Source: Paracoccaceae bacterium (GTDB lineage: Bacteria; Pseudomonadota; Alphaproteobacteria; Rhodobacterales; Rhodobacteraceae). From it: a DNA stretch of 64,000 bases. Position 1 is the stretch's first letter. Each line of letters opens with the position of its first letter. Shown here one piece after another: positions 63,238-64,000 of the stretch. The notes under the pieces were generated by a model. That model was not told where the DNA came from, made no database searches, and saw only the letters and a list, made by a program, of their open reading frames with translations. A program made the position numbers and the translations under genes. The stretch lies in contig JANQRE010000023.1 of the NCBI GenBank assembly GCA_028284705.1, positions 1-64,000 of the forward strand, written 5' to 3'.

Positions 63238-64000
63238 ATGGCCGACGCAGCCATCCAAGGGGACGACCATCACGACGAGCGGAGCTTTTTCGTTCGCTGG
63301 TTCATGTCCACCAACCACAAAGATATCGGTATTCTCTATATCTTCACCGCCGCGGTGATGGGCCTCGTTTCCGTGCTCTTCACCGTTTACATGCGGATGG
63401 AGCTGATGGAGCCGGGCGTGCAGTATATGTGCCTTGAGGGCGCACGGTTCTTCGCCTCGGACGTCGCCAATTGCACACCGAACGGACACCTTTGGAATGT
63501 TCTGATCACCGGTCACGGCATTCTCATGATGTTCTTCGTGGTGATCCCGGCGCTGTTCGGGGGCTTTGGCAACTACTTCATGCCGCTGCAGATCGGCGCG
63601 CCGGATATGGCGTTCCCGCGGATGAACAACCTCAGCTACTGGATGTATGTGGCAGGTTCTTCGCTGGCGGTTGTGTCGCTTCTGGTGCCGGGCGGAAATG
63701 ACCAGTTGGGCTCTGGCGTGGGCTGGGTGCTTTATGCGCCGCTCTCGACCACAGAAGCCGGCATGTCGATGGATTTCGCGATCTTCGCGGTGCACATGTC
63801 GGGCGCCTCGTCGATCCTGGGTGCCATCAACATGATCACGACCTTCCTGAACATGCGCGCCCCGGGCATGACGCTGCATAAAGTGCCACTGTTCTCGTGG
63901 TCGATTTTTGTGACCGCGTGGCTAATCTTGCTGTCCCTGCCGGTTCTGGCGGGCGCGATCACCATGCTGCTGACCGACCGCAATTTCGGCACGACCTTCT
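63238..64000 (+). CDS. ctaD: Cytochrome c oxidase subunit I (partial)
   Basis: The gene runs off the window and is not in the ORF track as one piece. The ATG at 63238 starts [20 protein letters not shown]. Recognisable are [49 protein letters not shown] (with the low-spin haem a His in TGHG) and [17 protein letters not shown]. It is the aa3-type haem-copper oxidase catalytic subunit in the inner membrane. The CuB/haem a3 ligands would be beyond the window end. Confidence 0.97.
   Translation, partial: MADAAIQGDDHHDERSFFVRWFMSTNHKDIGILYIFTAAVMGLVSVLFTVYMRMELMEPGVQYMCLEGARFFASDVANCTPNGHLWNVLITGHGILMMFFVVIPALFGGFGNYFMPLQIGAPDMAFPRMNNLSYWMYVAGSSLAVVSLLVPGGNDQLGSGVGWVLYAPLSTTEAGMSMDFAIFAVHMSGASSILGAINMITTFLNMRAPGMTLHKVPLFSWSIFVTAWLILLSLPVLAGAITMLLTDRNFGTTF

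Noticed and set aside
1-64000. CRISPR array, rRNA genes or insertion sequences with transposase
   Set aside because: I saw no regularly spaced repeats with unique spacers, no rRNA sequence and no transposase-like ORF.

Overview
The window looks like a chromosome segment of a roseobacter-type alphaproteobacterium (Rhodobacteraceae). The evidence is the gene content and order: lptF-lptG-lptD-surA-pdxA-rsmA, prmC-prfA, a DUF4167 protein, C4-pathway hemA, ispG beside a rodZ-like gene, cysG-DUF2849-cysI-cysH-DUF934-fpr, infC, and coxD/coxE/xdhC accessory genes. The core has high G+C codon usage. Bases 52-13908 look visibly less G+C-rich.

1-13,908: an integrated element in tRNA-Asn(GTT). The last 49 bases of the tRNA locus (52-100) recur exactly at 13860-13908. 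A tyrosine integrase lies just inside the left copy. Cargo is defence-like and accessory: an OLD-family ATPase/TOPRIM nuclease; an operon of a small ORF, a DUF3696-like ATPase and a PIN nuclease; a GNAT/LysR pair; small unknown genes; a PadR regulator with a Cys-rich partner and a palindromic operator; an SRAP/YedK protein; a HEPN-like protein with R-x4-H; and a serine recombinase that has lost its catalytic-serine N-terminus next to attR. A degenerate 18-20 base repeat sits at several cargo boundaries.

14,015-18,943: an operon of DUF4123 adaptor, VasX-like/polymorphic effector and secreted formylglycine-generating-enzyme-fold protein lacking the usual catalytic cysteines, read here as an orphan type VI secretion (T6SS) effector module. 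TfoX C-terminal-domain and DUF4112 genes follow.

19,010-43,142: housekeeping genes: methyltransferase, ndk, ABC-F ATPase, MarC, aspartic protease, holC, pepA, the LPS-export/outer-membrane assembly operon, release factor and its methyltransferase, ispG, rodZ, hemA and an M20 peptidase.

43,235-46,250: a second T6SS effector module: a DUF4123 paralogue, a Cys-rich Tox-REase-5-like nuclease, and an acidic protein that is probably its immunity partner.

46,313-53,131: an Lrp/AsnC regulator divergent from the assimilatory sulfate-reduction operon, then a TauD-family dioxygenase. 53,239-54,827: an extreme Thr/Glu/Ala-repeat exported protein and infC, which probably starts at a rare AUA codon. 55,032-59,269: molybdenum-hydroxylase maturation genes with no structural subunits here. 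59,387-64,000: glutaryl-CoA dehydrogenase, MmgE/PrpD, a class I glutamine amidotransferase, and the start of ctaD.

The candidates for undescribed biology are the ATPase-PIN operon on the island and the two DUF4123-centred effector modules. All calls come from reading the sequence and remembered family features; no database search was run.
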